From Plotosus lineatus (Eukaryota > Chordata > Actinopteri > Siluriformes > Plotosidae): a stretch of DNA of 64,000 bases. Within the stretch, counting starts at the first letter, position 1; the number at the start of each line of letters is the position of its first letter. Of this stretch, positions 38,695-40,979 are shown in pieces. The notes beneath the pieces are model-generated. The model saw nothing but the letters and a program-made list of their open reading frames with translations. It did no database searches and had not been told where the DNA came from. Location: NCBI GenBank assembly GCA_024760905.1, contig CM045731.1, positions 55,609,001 to 55,673,000 of the forward strand, written 5' to 3'. The translations under genes were made by a program, and so were the position numbers.

Positions 38695-38871
38695 GTGTGT
38701 GTGTGTTTGTTTGTGTATGTGTGTGTAAAATATATTTCTTTGCCAACAACTTTATTTTATAGGTTTATATAATGTGTTATAGTTTGCATTTACCTGGGTC
38801 AAAGCAATCCAAATGAAAATTCCTGATCCTCTTAACAATCCCATCTTTGCCAATGACATTGTGATTACCAT
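359..38871 (-). CDS. fndc7: Giant FNDC7-like multi-FN3 protein, 41 exons in window, 3' end not reached
   Basis: Assembled by eye from consensus splice sites. It comprises a signal-peptide exon, a 22-bp microexon and 39 one-domain FN3 exons. All 39 FN3 exons have lengths divisible by three (255-276 bp) and phase 1 at both ends, so every junction codon is intact and no internal stop appears over about 10.3 kb of coding sequence (at least 3,435 codons). FN3 hallmarks recur in each exon: a core Trp in strand B, a Tyr or equivalent after the late CG motif, and N-glycosylation sequons. From the fourth FN3 domain onward the domains carry a six-Cys pattern that I recognise from FNDC7-type proteins. 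The signal peptide and sequons imply a secreted or extracellular protein; the molecular role of FNDC7 is poorly known and I infer none. No transmembrane segment or stop was found before the left edge, so the C terminus lies outside. Alternative: several tandem fndc7-related genes, but no second signal-peptide exon was seen between the FN3 exons. Confidence 0.85.
1028..1355 (+). repeat. tRNA-derived SINE, family A
   Basis: The head carries a box-A-like TGGTCTAGTGG and the body reads cagctaactgggttatc onwards, shared with the copies near 7.9, 24.8, 36.3, 40.1 and 40.4 kb. It is followed by a (GAT)n tract at about 1365-1384. Box B is largely lost in this copy. Confidence 0.75.
1440..1703 (-). 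CDS. Exon 40: FN3 domain 38, six-Cys
   Basis: Starts A-P-C-V-P; core VSWVNS; LCGETYMVQV; six cysteines. Acceptor tttgtag, donor gtgagc. Confidence 0.88.
1931..2188 (-). CDS. Exon 39: FN3 domain 37, lacks Cys3 and Cys4
   Basis: Starts E-P-C-H-V; core MKWSDV; PCGQSYMFTV. No Cys pair between Trp and CG. The intron upstream is only 111 bp. Confidence 0.87.
2300..2563 (-). CDS. Exon 38: FN3 domain 36, six-Cys
   Basis: Starts R-P-C-T-P; core LTWEQK; QCGVQYSLRV; six cysteines. Acceptor cctgtag, donor gtatca. Confidence 0.88.
2564..3183. other. Intron 37, proximal part; only a short (AC)n
   Basis: No gene or family recognised between exon 38 and the SINE. A short (AC)n microsatellite lies at about 3158-3180. 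Confidence 0.6.
3204..4534 (+). mobile_element. hAT-superfamily DNA transposon, internally deleted
   Basis: It starts CAGGGGTCGGCAACC and ends in the reverse complement GGTTGCCGACCCCTG. It is flanked by a perfect 8-bp target duplication GTCTAGTG (3196-3203 and 4535-4542). TIRs plus 8-bp TSD are diagnostic of hAT. It encodes the shortened transposase frame at 3693-4511. Confidence 0.93.
3693..4511 (+). pseudogene. hAT (Charlie/GTF2IRD2-like) transposase remnant
   Basis: About 272 codons from an ATG at 3693 (the open frame extends upstream to 3582). The first 25 or so residues (MDKSKKRKIFEENRAFN...) resemble the N terminus of hAT-derived proteins. The frame then jumps into the C-terminal region containing RVRWLSRGEVLKRF and LSHFPSLREF. 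The zinc finger and most of the catalytic core are absent, so it cannot be an active transposase. Family placement is from memory of GTF2IRD2/EPM2AIP1-like proteins. Confidence 0.75.
4856..5122 (-). CDS. Exon 37: FN3 domain 35, lacks Cys6
   Basis: Starts V-P-C-L-P; core ISWAWS; ECGQTYNLSL. Cys6 is absent, Cys2 is present. The donor is C|gtgagt, so the junction codon with exon 38 is CGA (Arg). The following 2.3-kb intron carries the hAT-in-SINE insertion. Confidence 0.84.
5311..5393. repeat. (GT)n microsatellite
   Basis: Long GT/TG run with a short GGGG interruption, abutting the 3' side of the LINE fragment next to it. Confidence 0.95.
5400..5810 (-). pseudogene. Non-LTR retrotransposon RT C-terminal fragment
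   Basis: Minus-strand frame of about 135 residues beginning IQNAAARLAFNLPKFSH, with KALMLAYKAKN, LITPRTAPRSL and APRWWNELPL. This is a recognisable fish LINE reverse-transcriptase C-terminal region. Truncated at the 5' side and ending near the (GT)n tract; intronic. Confidence 0.8.
5899..6153 (-). CDS. Exon 36: FN3 domain 34, lacks Cys2 and Cys6
   Basis: Starts E-P-C-P-P; core VTWEPS; LCGTFYMTRV. Both the second and sixth cysteines are missing, as in the preceding domain. 255 bp; donor gttagt. Confidence 0.86.
6288..6545 (-). CDS. Exon 35: FN3 domain 33, lacks Cys2 and Cys6
   Basis: Starts G-P-C-V-P; core LLLWDMA; NCSQIYNITL. No Cys before the Trp and none after the CG motif. Four cysteines remain. 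Confidence 0.87.
6546..7204. other. Intron 34 (part): AT-rich, no gene recognised
   Basis: A poly-T run lies at about 7088-7109. No coding or repeat family recognised before the SINE at 7.2 kb. Confidence 0.55.
7205..7438 (-). repeat. tRNA-derived SINE, family B
   Basis: In reverse orientation it reads a tRNA-like head with GTGTAG near 7430, then GCATGCTCTCCCAG, then the GTCCAAAGACATGCACATTAG body segment found in copies near 16, 24.4, 28.3, 30 and 35.8 kb. Diverged. Confidence 0.7.
7470..7733 (-). CDS. Exon 34: FN3 domain 32, lacks Cys2
   Basis: Starts V-P-C-A-P; core LSWHLS; LCGDMYNVTV. The Cys2 position reads MDI, so Cys2 is lost while Cys6 (SNC) is kept. Donor gtaaat. Confidence 0.88.
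7927..8187 (+). repeat. 5'-truncated SINE family A copy with 18-bp target duplication
   Basis: It begins inside the family A body (cccccagtgcagctaactgg) and ends in aaaaagccgaaagaaag. A perfect 18-bp duplication, ACAATCCTTCAGTTAGAA, flanks it at 7909-7926 and 8188-8205, which marks insertion by target-primed reverse transcription. Confidence 0.92.
8288..8786 (+). mobile_element. LINE 3' end, 5'-truncated, 14-bp target duplication
   Basis: The frame from 8371 encodes the C-terminal tail of a fish LINE ORF2 (RSRIQAAEMSFRRWVAGFS, LRIERGQLRWLGHLVRMPPG, RPRGRPRTRWRDYVSRL). The 3' end is a short (GAT)n tail. A 14-bp duplication, ATGAGTTGAATAGT, lies at 8274-8287 and 8787-8800. A second copy is at 26.05 kb. 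Confidence 0.88.
8830..9250. repeat. Diverged interspersed repeat, family uncertain
   Basis: Phrases such as ttcaatagaagagagatctgg, acgaagccacactgct and tgacttgggcactgatgcac match my memory of a common fish interspersed repeat. No intact frame remains in either orientation. I cannot name the family. Confidence 0.4.
9350..9573 (-). repeat. tRNA-derived SINE, family A
   Basis: Reverse-strand copy. The head (gggcagtggtggtctagtgg) ends near 9573, with box B as gactcaaacccccaacc in plus orientation. It is 5'-complete but its 3' end is short. Confidence 0.8.
9731..9991 (-). CDS. Exon 33: FN3 domain 31, six-Cys
   Basis: Starts V-P-C-V-P; core VSWNQT; ACGNIYHTSL; six cysteines. Donor gtaata. The downstream 2-kb intron contains a LINE 3' end and SINEs. 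Confidence 0.9.
9992..10652. other. Intron 32: no gene or repeat recognised
   Basis: Unique-looking AT-rich sequence; no open frame with FN3 or transposon similarity. Confidence 0.5.
10653..10916 (-). CDS. Exon 32: FN3 domain 30, six-Cys
   Basis: Starts A-P-C-Q-P; core VRWSST; MCGLEYTATV; six cysteines. Donor gtgaga. Confidence 0.9.
11121..11387 (-). CDS. Exon 31: FN3 domain 29, six-Cys plus one
   Basis: Starts V-P-C-A-P (267 bp); core VWWLQS; PCGQVYMLTV. The Cys pair region reads TSCC...TSC, giving seven cysteines. Confidence 0.88.
11469..11729 (-). CDS. Exon 30: FN3 domain 28, six-Cys
   Basis: Starts A-P-C-V-P; core VEWNAS; QCGRSYSFSL; six cysteines. Donor gtgagg. Confidence 0.9.
11817..12071 (-). 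CDS. Exon 29: FN3 domain 27, six-Cys
   Basis: Starts A-P-C-P-P; core VNWSSS; PCGRTYNISV; six cysteines. At 255 bp it is one of the two shortest FN3 exons. Donor gttatc. Confidence 0.87.
12302..12562 (-). CDS. Exon 28: FN3 domain 26, lacks Cys3 and Cys4
   Basis: Starts A-P-C-V-P; core VTWQQS; LCGLIYNVSV. The segment between Trp and CG contains no Cys. Four cysteines remain. Confidence 0.88.
12689..12949 (-). CDS. Exon 27: FN3 domain 25, six-Cys
   Basis: Starts G-P-C-P-P; core IFWQMS; PCGKTFEVYV; six cysteines. Donor gtgaga. The upstream intron holds a (TA)n(CA)n(TG)n tract. Confidence 0.9.
12984..13052. repeat. Compound microsatellite (TA)n(CA)n(TG)n
   Basis: Runs of TA, then CA, then TG. 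The CA and TG blocks are inverted complements separated by a few bases, so the tract can fold back on itself. It lies just upstream of the exon 27 acceptor. Confidence 0.93.
13128..13388 (-). CDS. Exon 26: FN3 domain 24, six-Cys plus one
   Basis: Starts G-P-C-P-H; core ISWTPG; CG is changed to CN (QCNQTYVISV). An extra Cys lies in ISVCGQG before the last one. Donor gtccat is weaker than average. Confidence 0.86.
13570..13905 (+). pseudogene. Tc1-like transposase C-terminal remnant
   Basis: Broken plus-strand frames keep YLNDQVITSMDFF, a DGT motif, FREHEESFSHMYW and a decayed ENL motif region (about 13.59-13.80 kb), then caaggctaaagttggtccaac. This matches my memory of the Tc1/mariner catalytic C terminus. 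Stops and frameshifts are present; no TIRs found nearby. Confidence 0.6.
14028..14288 (-). CDS. Exon 25: FN3 domain 23, six-Cys plus one
   Basis: Starts A-P-C-I-P; core VIWDMT; QCGQNYTLTV. An extra Cys sits in AICSQG before the pair. Donor gtactg. Confidence 0.88.
14342..14396. repeat. (TC)n(AC)n microsatellite
   Basis: A CT run passes directly into an AC run within intron 24. Confidence 0.95.
14440..14705 (+). repeat. Degenerate ~30-bp minisatellite-like repeat
   Basis: About eight imperfect units built around CACCTGTG..CGGGTATC followed by a TCTCTTTC-like pyrimidine run. Unit length varies from about 22 to 36 bp, so it is an old, decayed tandem repeat. Confidence 0.5.
14893..15153 (-). 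CDS. Exon 24: FN3 domain 22, lacks Cys1
   Basis: Starts A-P-Y instead of A-P-C; core IWWNST; HCGETYTVTV. Cys2 to Cys6 are present. It directly follows the domain that lacks Cys5. Confidence 0.88.
15298..15555 (-). CDS. Exon 23: FN3 domain 21, lacks Cys5
   Basis: Starts A-P-C-M-I; core VQWASN. The CG motif reads RYGSIYD, so the fifth Cys is replaced by Tyr. The other five cysteines are present. Confidence 0.88.
15715..16155 (-). repeat. tRNA-derived SINE family B with shared 3' tail
   Basis: The tRNA-like head in reverse orientation is at about 15950-16015 (acccaagaccttcttgctgtg), and the body contains catgtctttggattgtg. Tail sequence (ggaggctggaacccatctcagc) lies at about 16050-16130, out of the expected order, so this is two fragments or a rearranged copy. 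Confidence 0.65.
16231..16488 (-). CDS. Exon 22: FN3 domain 20, six-Cys
   Basis: Starts A-P-C-S-P; core LTWVGG; the CG motif is changed to DCEEIY. Six cysteines. Donor gtaggc. Confidence 0.88.
16570..16833 (-). CDS. Exon 21: FN3 domain 19, lacks Cys3 and Cys4
   Basis: Starts A-I-C-P-P; core ITWDPC, with an extra Cys right after the Trp. The usual Cys pair before CGxxY is absent on both sides. QCGWLFTMWV and a late TC remain. The frame is continuous across the exon. Confidence 0.87.
17024..17284 (-). CDS. Exon 20: FN3 domain 18, six-Cys
   Basis: Starts G-P-C-P-P; core VSWNAA; HCGKNYSITV; six cysteines. Donor gtaaaa. Confidence 0.9.
17378..17638 (-). CDS. Exon 19: FN3 domain 17, six-Cys
   Basis: Starts A-P-C-A-L; core VSWTES; CG is changed to CS (HCSQTYDFVV). 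Six cysteines. Introns on both sides are short (121 and 93 bp). Confidence 0.9.
17760..18017 (-). CDS. Exon 18: FN3 domain 16, six-Cys
   Basis: Starts V-P-C-T-P; core LTWNDS; LCGRLYNVSI; six cysteines. Donor gtaaca. Confidence 0.9.
18077..18391. mobile_element. Short hAT-like non-autonomous element (315 bp)
   Basis: The left end CAGGGATCATCAACATGG and the right end (GGTTGGTGACCCCTG) are imperfect inverted repeats. A perfect 8-bp duplication, GTTTAAGG, lies at 18069-18076 and 18392-18399. No coding capacity. Confidence 0.85.
18540..18745. repeat. Fish interspersed repeat fragment
   Basis: Contains gaggtgcccagagaacagctggg and acgtgccttgtgcaagggcac, a phrase pattern common in fish repeats, ending near a box-B-like aattaaaccagtgac. 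Family not assigned. Confidence 0.45.
18748..21380 (-). mobile_element. RTE-like non-LTR retrotransposon, decayed
   Basis: On the minus strand the order is endonuclease then reverse transcriptase. The endonuclease part (21041-20703) keeps SAYAPQAG and GADFNGHVG. Middle parts (20562-20164, 20139-19753) keep RGIKLMSHTMKLWERIVEARL and EQQFGFMPRKSTTDAVF. The RT core (19696-19175) has GLHQVSALSPFLFAMV and FADHIV, where FADD would be expected. The C terminus (18974-18774) has LRLELPGRRPRGRP and WRQIICCGDP. Frameshifts and stops separate the segments, so it is inactive. The 3' end near 18750 carries the gcgacccctgaagggaacagcc motif of this family. Confidence 0.85.
21381..21636 (-). repeat. Probable 5' region of the RTE-like element or adjoining repeat
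   Basis: Contains ttacaccggatgcccttcctg and gttgcattggaattgaatc, adjoining the endonuclease-coding region. I treat it as element-derived but cannot place its boundary. Confidence 0.4.
21640..21832 (-). repeat. SINE family B fragment
   Basis: Carries ctcaccagaccattgcag and atgtacatgcctctggactatggg, body segments of family B in reverse orientation. The tRNA-like head is missing. Confidence 0.6.
21950..22210 (-). CDS. Exon 17: FN3 domain 15, six-Cys
   Basis: Starts A-P-C-A-P; core VSWTWI; QCGQRYMVHG; six cysteines. The intron that follows (3.9 kb) holds the RTE-like LINE. Confidence 0.9.
22211..22655. other. Introns flanking exon 16: no repeat recognised on the 5' side
   Basis: The gap 22211-22655 lies between exon 17 and the 3' end of exon 16. 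AT-rich, unassigned, no second coding frame. Confidence 0.45.
22656..22922 (-). CDS. Exon 16: FN3 domain 14, six-Cys
   Basis: Starts R-V-C-V-P (267 bp); core VSWQAS; QCGTVFNVSV; six cysteines. Confidence 0.88.
23013..23273 (-). CDS. Exon 15: FN3 domain 13, six-Cys
   Basis: Starts A-P-C-I-P; core ASWNQA; CG is changed to CA (TCAETYTLHV). Six cysteines. The donor is A|gtatgt, so the junction codon to exon 16 becomes AGA (Arg) instead of Gly. Confidence 0.87.
23440..23700 (-). CDS. Exon 14: FN3 domain 12, six-Cys
   Basis: Starts A-P-C-A-P; core VSWTHS; the CGxxY Tyr is replaced by His (CGLSH). Six cysteines. Donor gtacaa. Confidence 0.88.
23757..24260. repeat. DNA-transposon-like element with short inverted ends
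   Basis: The left part starts near aaatccctcactttcc and the right end reads agtagcgagggatccctg, giving approximate inverted ATCCCTCRCT termini. The AT-rich interior has no frame. The right end matches my memory of a widespread fish non-autonomous DNA element. Confidence 0.45.
24290..24600 (-). repeat. SINE family B copy
   Basis: Reverse orientation: tail ctaatcttactagggttatggagagg near 24300, body gcatatctttggactgtggg near 24460, decayed head near 24590. Confidence 0.65.
24767..25110 (+). repeat. tRNA-derived SINE, family A with family B-type tail
   Basis: Head gggcagtggtggcccagtgg, box-B-like gggttcaagcccc, family A body, then the tail gatggcctggtgagctgtcc to gtgactctaattaggattaagcc and (GAAT)n. 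The tail is the one found in family B copies. Confidence 0.82.
25339..25599 (-). CDS. Exon 13: FN3 domain 11, six-Cys
   Basis: Starts G-P-C-A-P; core VSWDLS; HCGQEYAIIL; six cysteines. Acceptor cacacag, donor gtaaac. Confidence 0.9.
25735..25935 (-). repeat. Rearranged SINE B fragment with 29-bp inverted repeat
   Basis: Contains a perfect inverted repeat (25749-25777 and 25796-25824) with an 18-bp spacer. Family B words (gagaacatgcaaactccac, ttgctgtgagac, gctaactacttcaccacat) follow. It appears to be a SINE B piece duplicated head-to-head. Confidence 0.7.
26050..26545 (+). mobile_element. LINE 3' end, second copy of the 8.3-kb family
   Basis: It starts at essentially the same internal point as the 8.3-kb copy (aaggcaaaactctcaattt), keeps broken frames for LLRIERSQLRWLRHLVRMPP and ends in a (GATGAT)n tail. 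More decayed, with stops and frameshifts. Confidence 0.82.
26641..26898 (-). CDS. Exon 12: FN3 domain 10, six-Cys
   Basis: Starts V-P-C-P-P; core VMWQAT; QCGQVYNVSV; six cysteines. Donor gtgtgt. Confidence 0.9.
26899..27243. other. Intron 11: nothing recognised
   Basis: 345 bp of unassigned sequence between exons 11 and 12. Confidence 0.5.
27244..27507 (-). CDS. Exon 11: FN3 domain 9, six-Cys
   Basis: Starts V-P-C-G-P; core LTWNET; RCGLAYKAQV; six cysteines; sequon NGT before the last Cys. Donor gtcagt. Confidence 0.9.
27508..27920. other. Intron 10: nothing recognised
   Basis: 413 bp, purine-rich on the plus strand near 27640-27720, no repeat family or frame assigned. Confidence 0.5.
27921..28181 (-). 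CDS. Exon 10: FN3 domain 8, six-Cys
   Basis: No internal Met start, so it is easily missed by ORF scans. Translated directly, it starts G-P-C-P-P, core LVSWQSL, then RCGQVYDVSV. Six cysteines, no stops. Acceptor ctccaag, donor gtaagc; 261 bp. Confidence 0.88.
28268..28935 (+). repeat. SINE family B copy interrupted by a hAT-like insertion
   Basis: Plus-orientation family B from a decayed head (about 28268) to cccagagtcg at 28502. The tail resumes at about 28875 (agctccagcctccccgtgacc). The element at 28511-28866 separates the two parts. Confidence 0.7.
28511..28866 (-). mobile_element. hAT-like non-autonomous element (356 bp) with (TTA)n
   Basis: An 8-bp duplication, GTTTAAGG, lies at 28503-28510 and 28867-28874. 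The right end (ggttggggaccactg) is the reverse of a CAGTGGTCCCCAACC terminus, preceded by the typical ccggtaccaattgagccgc region. The left end keeps only CAG; a (TTA)n expansion at 28523-28570 has replaced the rest. Confidence 0.75.
29173..29433 (-). CDS. Exon 9: FN3 domain 7, six-Cys
   Basis: Starts A-P-C-V-P; core IRWNMA; RCGTTYNASI; six cysteines; sequons NAS and NSS. Confidence 0.9.
29517..29792 (-). CDS. Exon 8: FN3 domain 6, six-Cys, longest exon
   Basis: Starts A-P-C-R-P. At 276 bp it is five codons longer than the norm; the extra length lies between the core Trp and the Cys pair (GNDSYESHYSC). CGxxY is altered to CGESL. All six cysteines are present. Confidence 0.88.
29935..30215 (+). 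repeat. SINE family B copy
   Basis: Plus-oriented: box-B-like ttcaagtcctagg, gtgcatgttctacccatg, cagtccaaagatatgcac, ggccctgcgatgg, then a tail and (GAAT)n-like end near 30210. Confidence 0.72.
30268..30528 (-). CDS. Exon 7: FN3 domain 5, six-Cys
   Basis: Starts V-T-C-P-P; core IFSWAST; VCGQKYSFTV. All six pattern cysteines are present. Acceptor tcttgcag, donor gtaaag. Confidence 0.9.
30689..30747. repeat. (GA)n microsatellite
   Basis: About 29 GA units without interruption, in intron 6. Confidence 0.97.
30750..31905. other. Intron 6 interior: nothing recognised
   Basis: About 1.15 kb of unassigned sequence; only short chance frames, no FN3 or transposon words. Confidence 0.5.
31910..33109. 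mobile_element. 1.2-kb TIR-bounded element rich in CGGAA/TTCCG motifs
   Basis: Terminal inverted repeats of about 17-18 bp: left 31910-31928 (atacctccatttcactgga) and right 33092-33109, the inverse of ataccccatttcactgga. The interior has many CGGAA, GGAACG and GGAATG words in its left part (about 31950-32330) and TTCCG words at 32670-32760, and a 32-bp perfect palindrome at 32931-32962. No long frame. Likely a non-autonomous DNA transposon; superfamily and target duplication not resolved. Confidence 0.65.
33147..33407 (-). CDS. Exon 6: FN3 domain 4, first of the six-Cys series (lacks Cys1)
   Basis: Begins D-L-G-A-V, where later domains have A-P-C. Cys2 to Cys6 are present (YNC, LSC, TTC, LGC, NTC). 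Core VISWGTV. It looks transitional between the Cys-poor N-terminal domains and the six-Cys repeats. Confidence 0.87.
33502..33765 (-). CDS. Exon 5: FN3 domain 3 (one cysteine)
   Basis: Begins L-V-Q-P-P, core IRVSWEPV, sequon NGT. The only Cys is in LLPC, at the position of the fifth Cys of the later domains. Acceptor is a T-run ending in tag; donor gtaagt. Confidence 0.87.
33766..35226. other. Intron 4: nothing recognised
   Basis: About 1.46 kb, unassigned and AT-rich towards the right; no repeat family or second gene identified. Confidence 0.5.
35227..35487 (-). CDS. Exon 4: FN3 domain 2 (no cysteines)
   Basis: Very canonical FN3: INLQWDKV, then LQPSTSYDLYVYTSN and a GLGARS turn. It has no cysteine. 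Sequons NLS and NTS. The donor is T|gtgagt, so the junction codon with exon 5 is TTG (Leu) instead of the usual G-start codon. Confidence 0.88.
35685..36015 (-). repeat. SINE family B, nearly complete
   Basis: The best family B copy. In reverse orientation it has the head (gtggtgtagtggttagcaag) with box-B-like gggtttgattccc, body cagtccaaaaacatgcacag, and tail gctgagatgggtgccagcc to attaggacaaagcgg, ending in (GAAT)n. Confidence 0.88.
36126..36465 (-). repeat. SINE family A, nearly complete, with shared tail
   Basis: Reverse orientation: head ending near 36465, box-B-like gaatcgaacccccaacc (plus), family A body, then the family B-type tail at 36126-36245. A second example of the A-head/B-tail structure. 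Confidence 0.85.
36565..36870 (+). repeat. tRNA-derived SINE, third family
   Basis: Box-A-like TGGCATAGTGGTTAGG and a strong box B (GAGTTCGAATCCCA), followed by a body unrelated to families A and B (cctgtgatggactagtgtcc, aaaaacccaacaaac). Confidence 0.8.
36960..37200 (+). mobile_element. RTE-like LINE 3' end fragment
   Basis: A plus-strand frame encodes SEYIGSRMLRLELPGRRPRG, KRRFMDVVKEDMKAVGV and RVRWRQMIHCGDP, the same C terminus as the element at 18.75-21.4 kb. It is followed by the gcgacccctgaagggaaaagcc 3' motif. Confidence 0.85.
37227..37284. repeat. (CA)n microsatellite
   Basis: Uninterrupted CA run ending 10 bp before the exon 3 donor boundary, within intron 3. Confidence 0.97.
37294..37557 (-). 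CDS. Exon 3: FN3 domain 1 (Cys-poor)
   Basis: Joins exon 2 as Q-E-C-S. FN3 core Trp in LLVQWNSY and the late Tyr in GTFYSVVV. Only two cysteines (ECS at the start, VECS near the end), so it is a canonical FN3 rather than the six-Cys type. One sequon (NMS). The donor gtcagt lies just before a long (CA)n tract in the intron. Confidence 0.85.
37558..38525. other. Intron 2: very AT-rich, nothing recognised
   Basis: Nearly 1 kb of AT-rich sequence separates the microexon from the first FN3 exon; no repeat family assigned. Confidence 0.55.
38526..38547 (-). CDS. Exon 2: 22-bp microexon linking signal peptide to first FN3
   Basis: A pyrimidine-rich acceptor ending in ttttctag precedes it and a gtaggt donor follows. 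It reads I-K-K-I-Q-T-Q and leaves one base, converting phase 0 from exon 1 into phase 1 for the FN3 exons. That phase conversion is the main reason to accept it; without it, exon 1 and exon 3 are out of phase. Confidence 0.65.
38632..38725. repeat. (GT)n microsatellite
   Basis: GT run with minor interruptions near its right end, between exons 1 and 2. Confidence 0.95.
38794..38871 (-). CDS. Exon 1: start codon and signal peptide
   Basis: In-frame ATGs lie at 38871 and 38859. The second has an A at -3 and is probably at least as good a start. An in-frame TAA lies 18 bp upstream of the first ATG. The encoded peptide has a hydrophobic core (GLLRGSGIFIWIALTQ), as expected for a secretory signal. 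The exon ends in CAG followed by a gtaaat donor and is phase 0. The choice between the two ATGs adds or removes only four residues. Confidence 0.72.
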
Positions 38872-40005
38872 TAGCTCTATATGAGCTGGTTAAACTACAA
38901 AAAGTGTTCTGGATTCTTTTGAGGGAGCAAAGTCACGCCTTGTCCATACCAGCCAATCAGGAATTAGGGTCATCACATTCGTCCATGCCCTGGGGTGTGC
39001 AACATATTATGGGAAGATAGAAAGAGAGACAGAGGAGTTGGAAGGAAGGGCATTAGAGGCAAGCTTAAAAATACTGCTTAATCATATAACACTGTGGGGT
39101 TTTTTGTTTTTTTTTTGAGGAGAGGTGTTGAGTTGCACATGGTTTTTCCATGGATTTATTTTCATTTTTGAAAAATGATGCTTCACATGTCATGAGGAAC
39201 AACAGTAGGGTGATAGTATCTGGTTAATCGTATGGGGGATTTTGTTAGGAATTCACTTCCTTAAAATTGGCCTTGTGGTTTAATTTTCTGGATAATAAAT
39301 AAAGTTTAAATTATGTTTTTGTGAAACACTGACTCGGTCTTTTATGTCTATTCTGCTATCACGTTTATACTACTGATGTAACACAAAACCACCGTCCTAT
39401 ATACAATCGGGCATTTGAGTAATTTAAAAATGTTGGTAGGGCACTCATAGAATGTAAGGTACCTCCACCATGTAGCAGGGATAGAGTAGTAAATAGGACT
39501 AGAAAGATTACAGTATTCAACATCACAGAAAGACTTGATTAAAAAGCTTTAGCACGTTTTATAAGTGGACTCTTCACTTAATACCACTTAATAAAACAGA
39601 GCTTTCAGTTTCTCAGAAAACAACTTAATATGGGTGGACAGGTTCATACATGTGTGTCCATGAAATTAAAACCCTCTCTGGTTCCATTGTCCTTATTTTA
39701 TGATTTGAACCAGAAAACTCTCTGCCAGATATCATGCAGAGTGCAAATTTTTACTTAGACAATGTGCATCAGGGCAATTATTGAAATGTATTTCTTCAAT
39801 AATAACATTTATGAGTCGCTCAAGTGGGACTCTTTACCTTTTTACATGCTGCCTTAATGTAAAACTTTATTTTACTCTTTATAGACAAAGAGGATGCATG
39901 AGAGTGCATTGAGACAGTACATTCAGCAGGAAACTGGATGTATCCATATTTTGACCAAAACATTGGGAAAATTCAGTTAATTTTTTGTTTAATGACATGT
40001 TGAAT
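38872..40005 (-). other. Upstream flank of the FNDC7-like gene; no gene seen
   Basis: About 1.1 kb 5' of the start codon. On the gene's strand an inverted CCAAT (ATTGG) lies about 85 bp upstream of the ATG (38953-38957). I saw no convincing TATA box. Promoter elements probably lie here but cannot be pinned down. Confidence 0.45.
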
Positions 40006-40326
40006 GGGCAGTTGTAGCCAGTGGTCATGTGCTGGATCACTGGTCTTAAGATTGGTGGTTCAAGTCCCACTCTCAACGGGTTGTCACTGCCCCCCCCCCA
40101 GTGCAATTCACTGGGTTTCTCAAAGGCCGGTCATGTCTCTCACTGTCTATGGTGTGAGGTTCATGTAAAAGAACCATTGCTGACTTTCGACAAGAGTAGC
40201 TGCATAGCCGTCAGTGTGTTTCTGCCCTGCGATGGCCTGGCAAACTGTCCAGGGTGTACTCTGCCCTCGCCCGGAGTGGTATGGGCACCAGCCTCCCCGT
40301 GACCACAATTAGGATGAAGCGGTTAT
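40006..40326 (+). repeat. SINE family A with shared tail
   Basis: Head gggcagttgtagccagtgg, box-B-like ggttcaagtccca, family A body, tail gcgatggcctggcaaactg to aattaggatgaagcgg and a GAAAATGAATGA end. Confidence 0.82.
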
Positions 40327-40343
40327 AGAAAATGAATGACATG

Positions 40344-40693
40344 AGGGGCGGTAGTGGTCCAGTTGTATAGGGTGCTGGATCTCTGATCCAAAGGTTGGGG
40401 GTTCAAGTCCAACTCTCCACAAGGTTGTCACTGTCCCCCCCAGTGCAGCTAACTGGGTTATCAAAGGCGGGCCATGTCTCTCACTCTCCATGGTGAGAGG
40501 CATGTAAAAGAACCATTGCTGATTTTCGTAAAGAGTAGGCTGCAAAGTCGTCAGCGTGTTTCTGTCCCTTGCTAAAGGGCTGTGACAGGAAGGGCATCCA
40601 ACGTAAAAACCTCTGCGAAATCAAACGTGCGAATCAGATGGTTCGCTGTGGCGACTCCCGAGTAAAAGGGAAAAAGCCGACAGGAAGACATAC
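40344..40693 (+). repeat. SINE family A with 17-bp target duplication
   Basis: A complete copy inserted directly after the preceding SINE. The flanks 40327-40343 and 40694-40710 match at 16 of 17 positions (AGAAAATGAATGACrTG), so it landed in the GAAT-rich 3' end of the earlier SINE. Ends in aaaaagccgacaggaag. Confidence 0.87.
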
Positions 40694-40710
40694 AGAAAAT
40701 GAATGACGTG

Positions 40711-40979
40711 TTGACTGAAAAAAAAACAACCTAAGGTGAAATAGATATGGAACAAATGTACTGTATAATTAAATATATTTAAAATATTTATTTACTTGTT
40801 ATCAAATTAATTCTTGCAAGTTTCTTGAAAGAAATAGAGTTTGCTTATTTAAAAATCTAAGTTCTAATAAAGAAGTCTGATTTTAATTTTATGTGTATTT
40901 CGGTATGATATGACAATGACCATCAAAAGTTCAGAAACAACCACAGCCATCGCATGTCACAGCAATATCAGCATTCCTG
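40711..40979. other. Spacer before the satellite; nothing recognised
   Basis: AT-rich. The last 25-30 bp (from about 40957, cacagcaatatcagcattcctg) already resemble degenerate satellite units. Confidence 0.55.

Noticed and set aside
38875..38890. TATA-like catatag next to the start codon as a core promoter
   Set aside because: It lies only a few bases upstream of the ATG, too close to position transcription of a 5' UTR.
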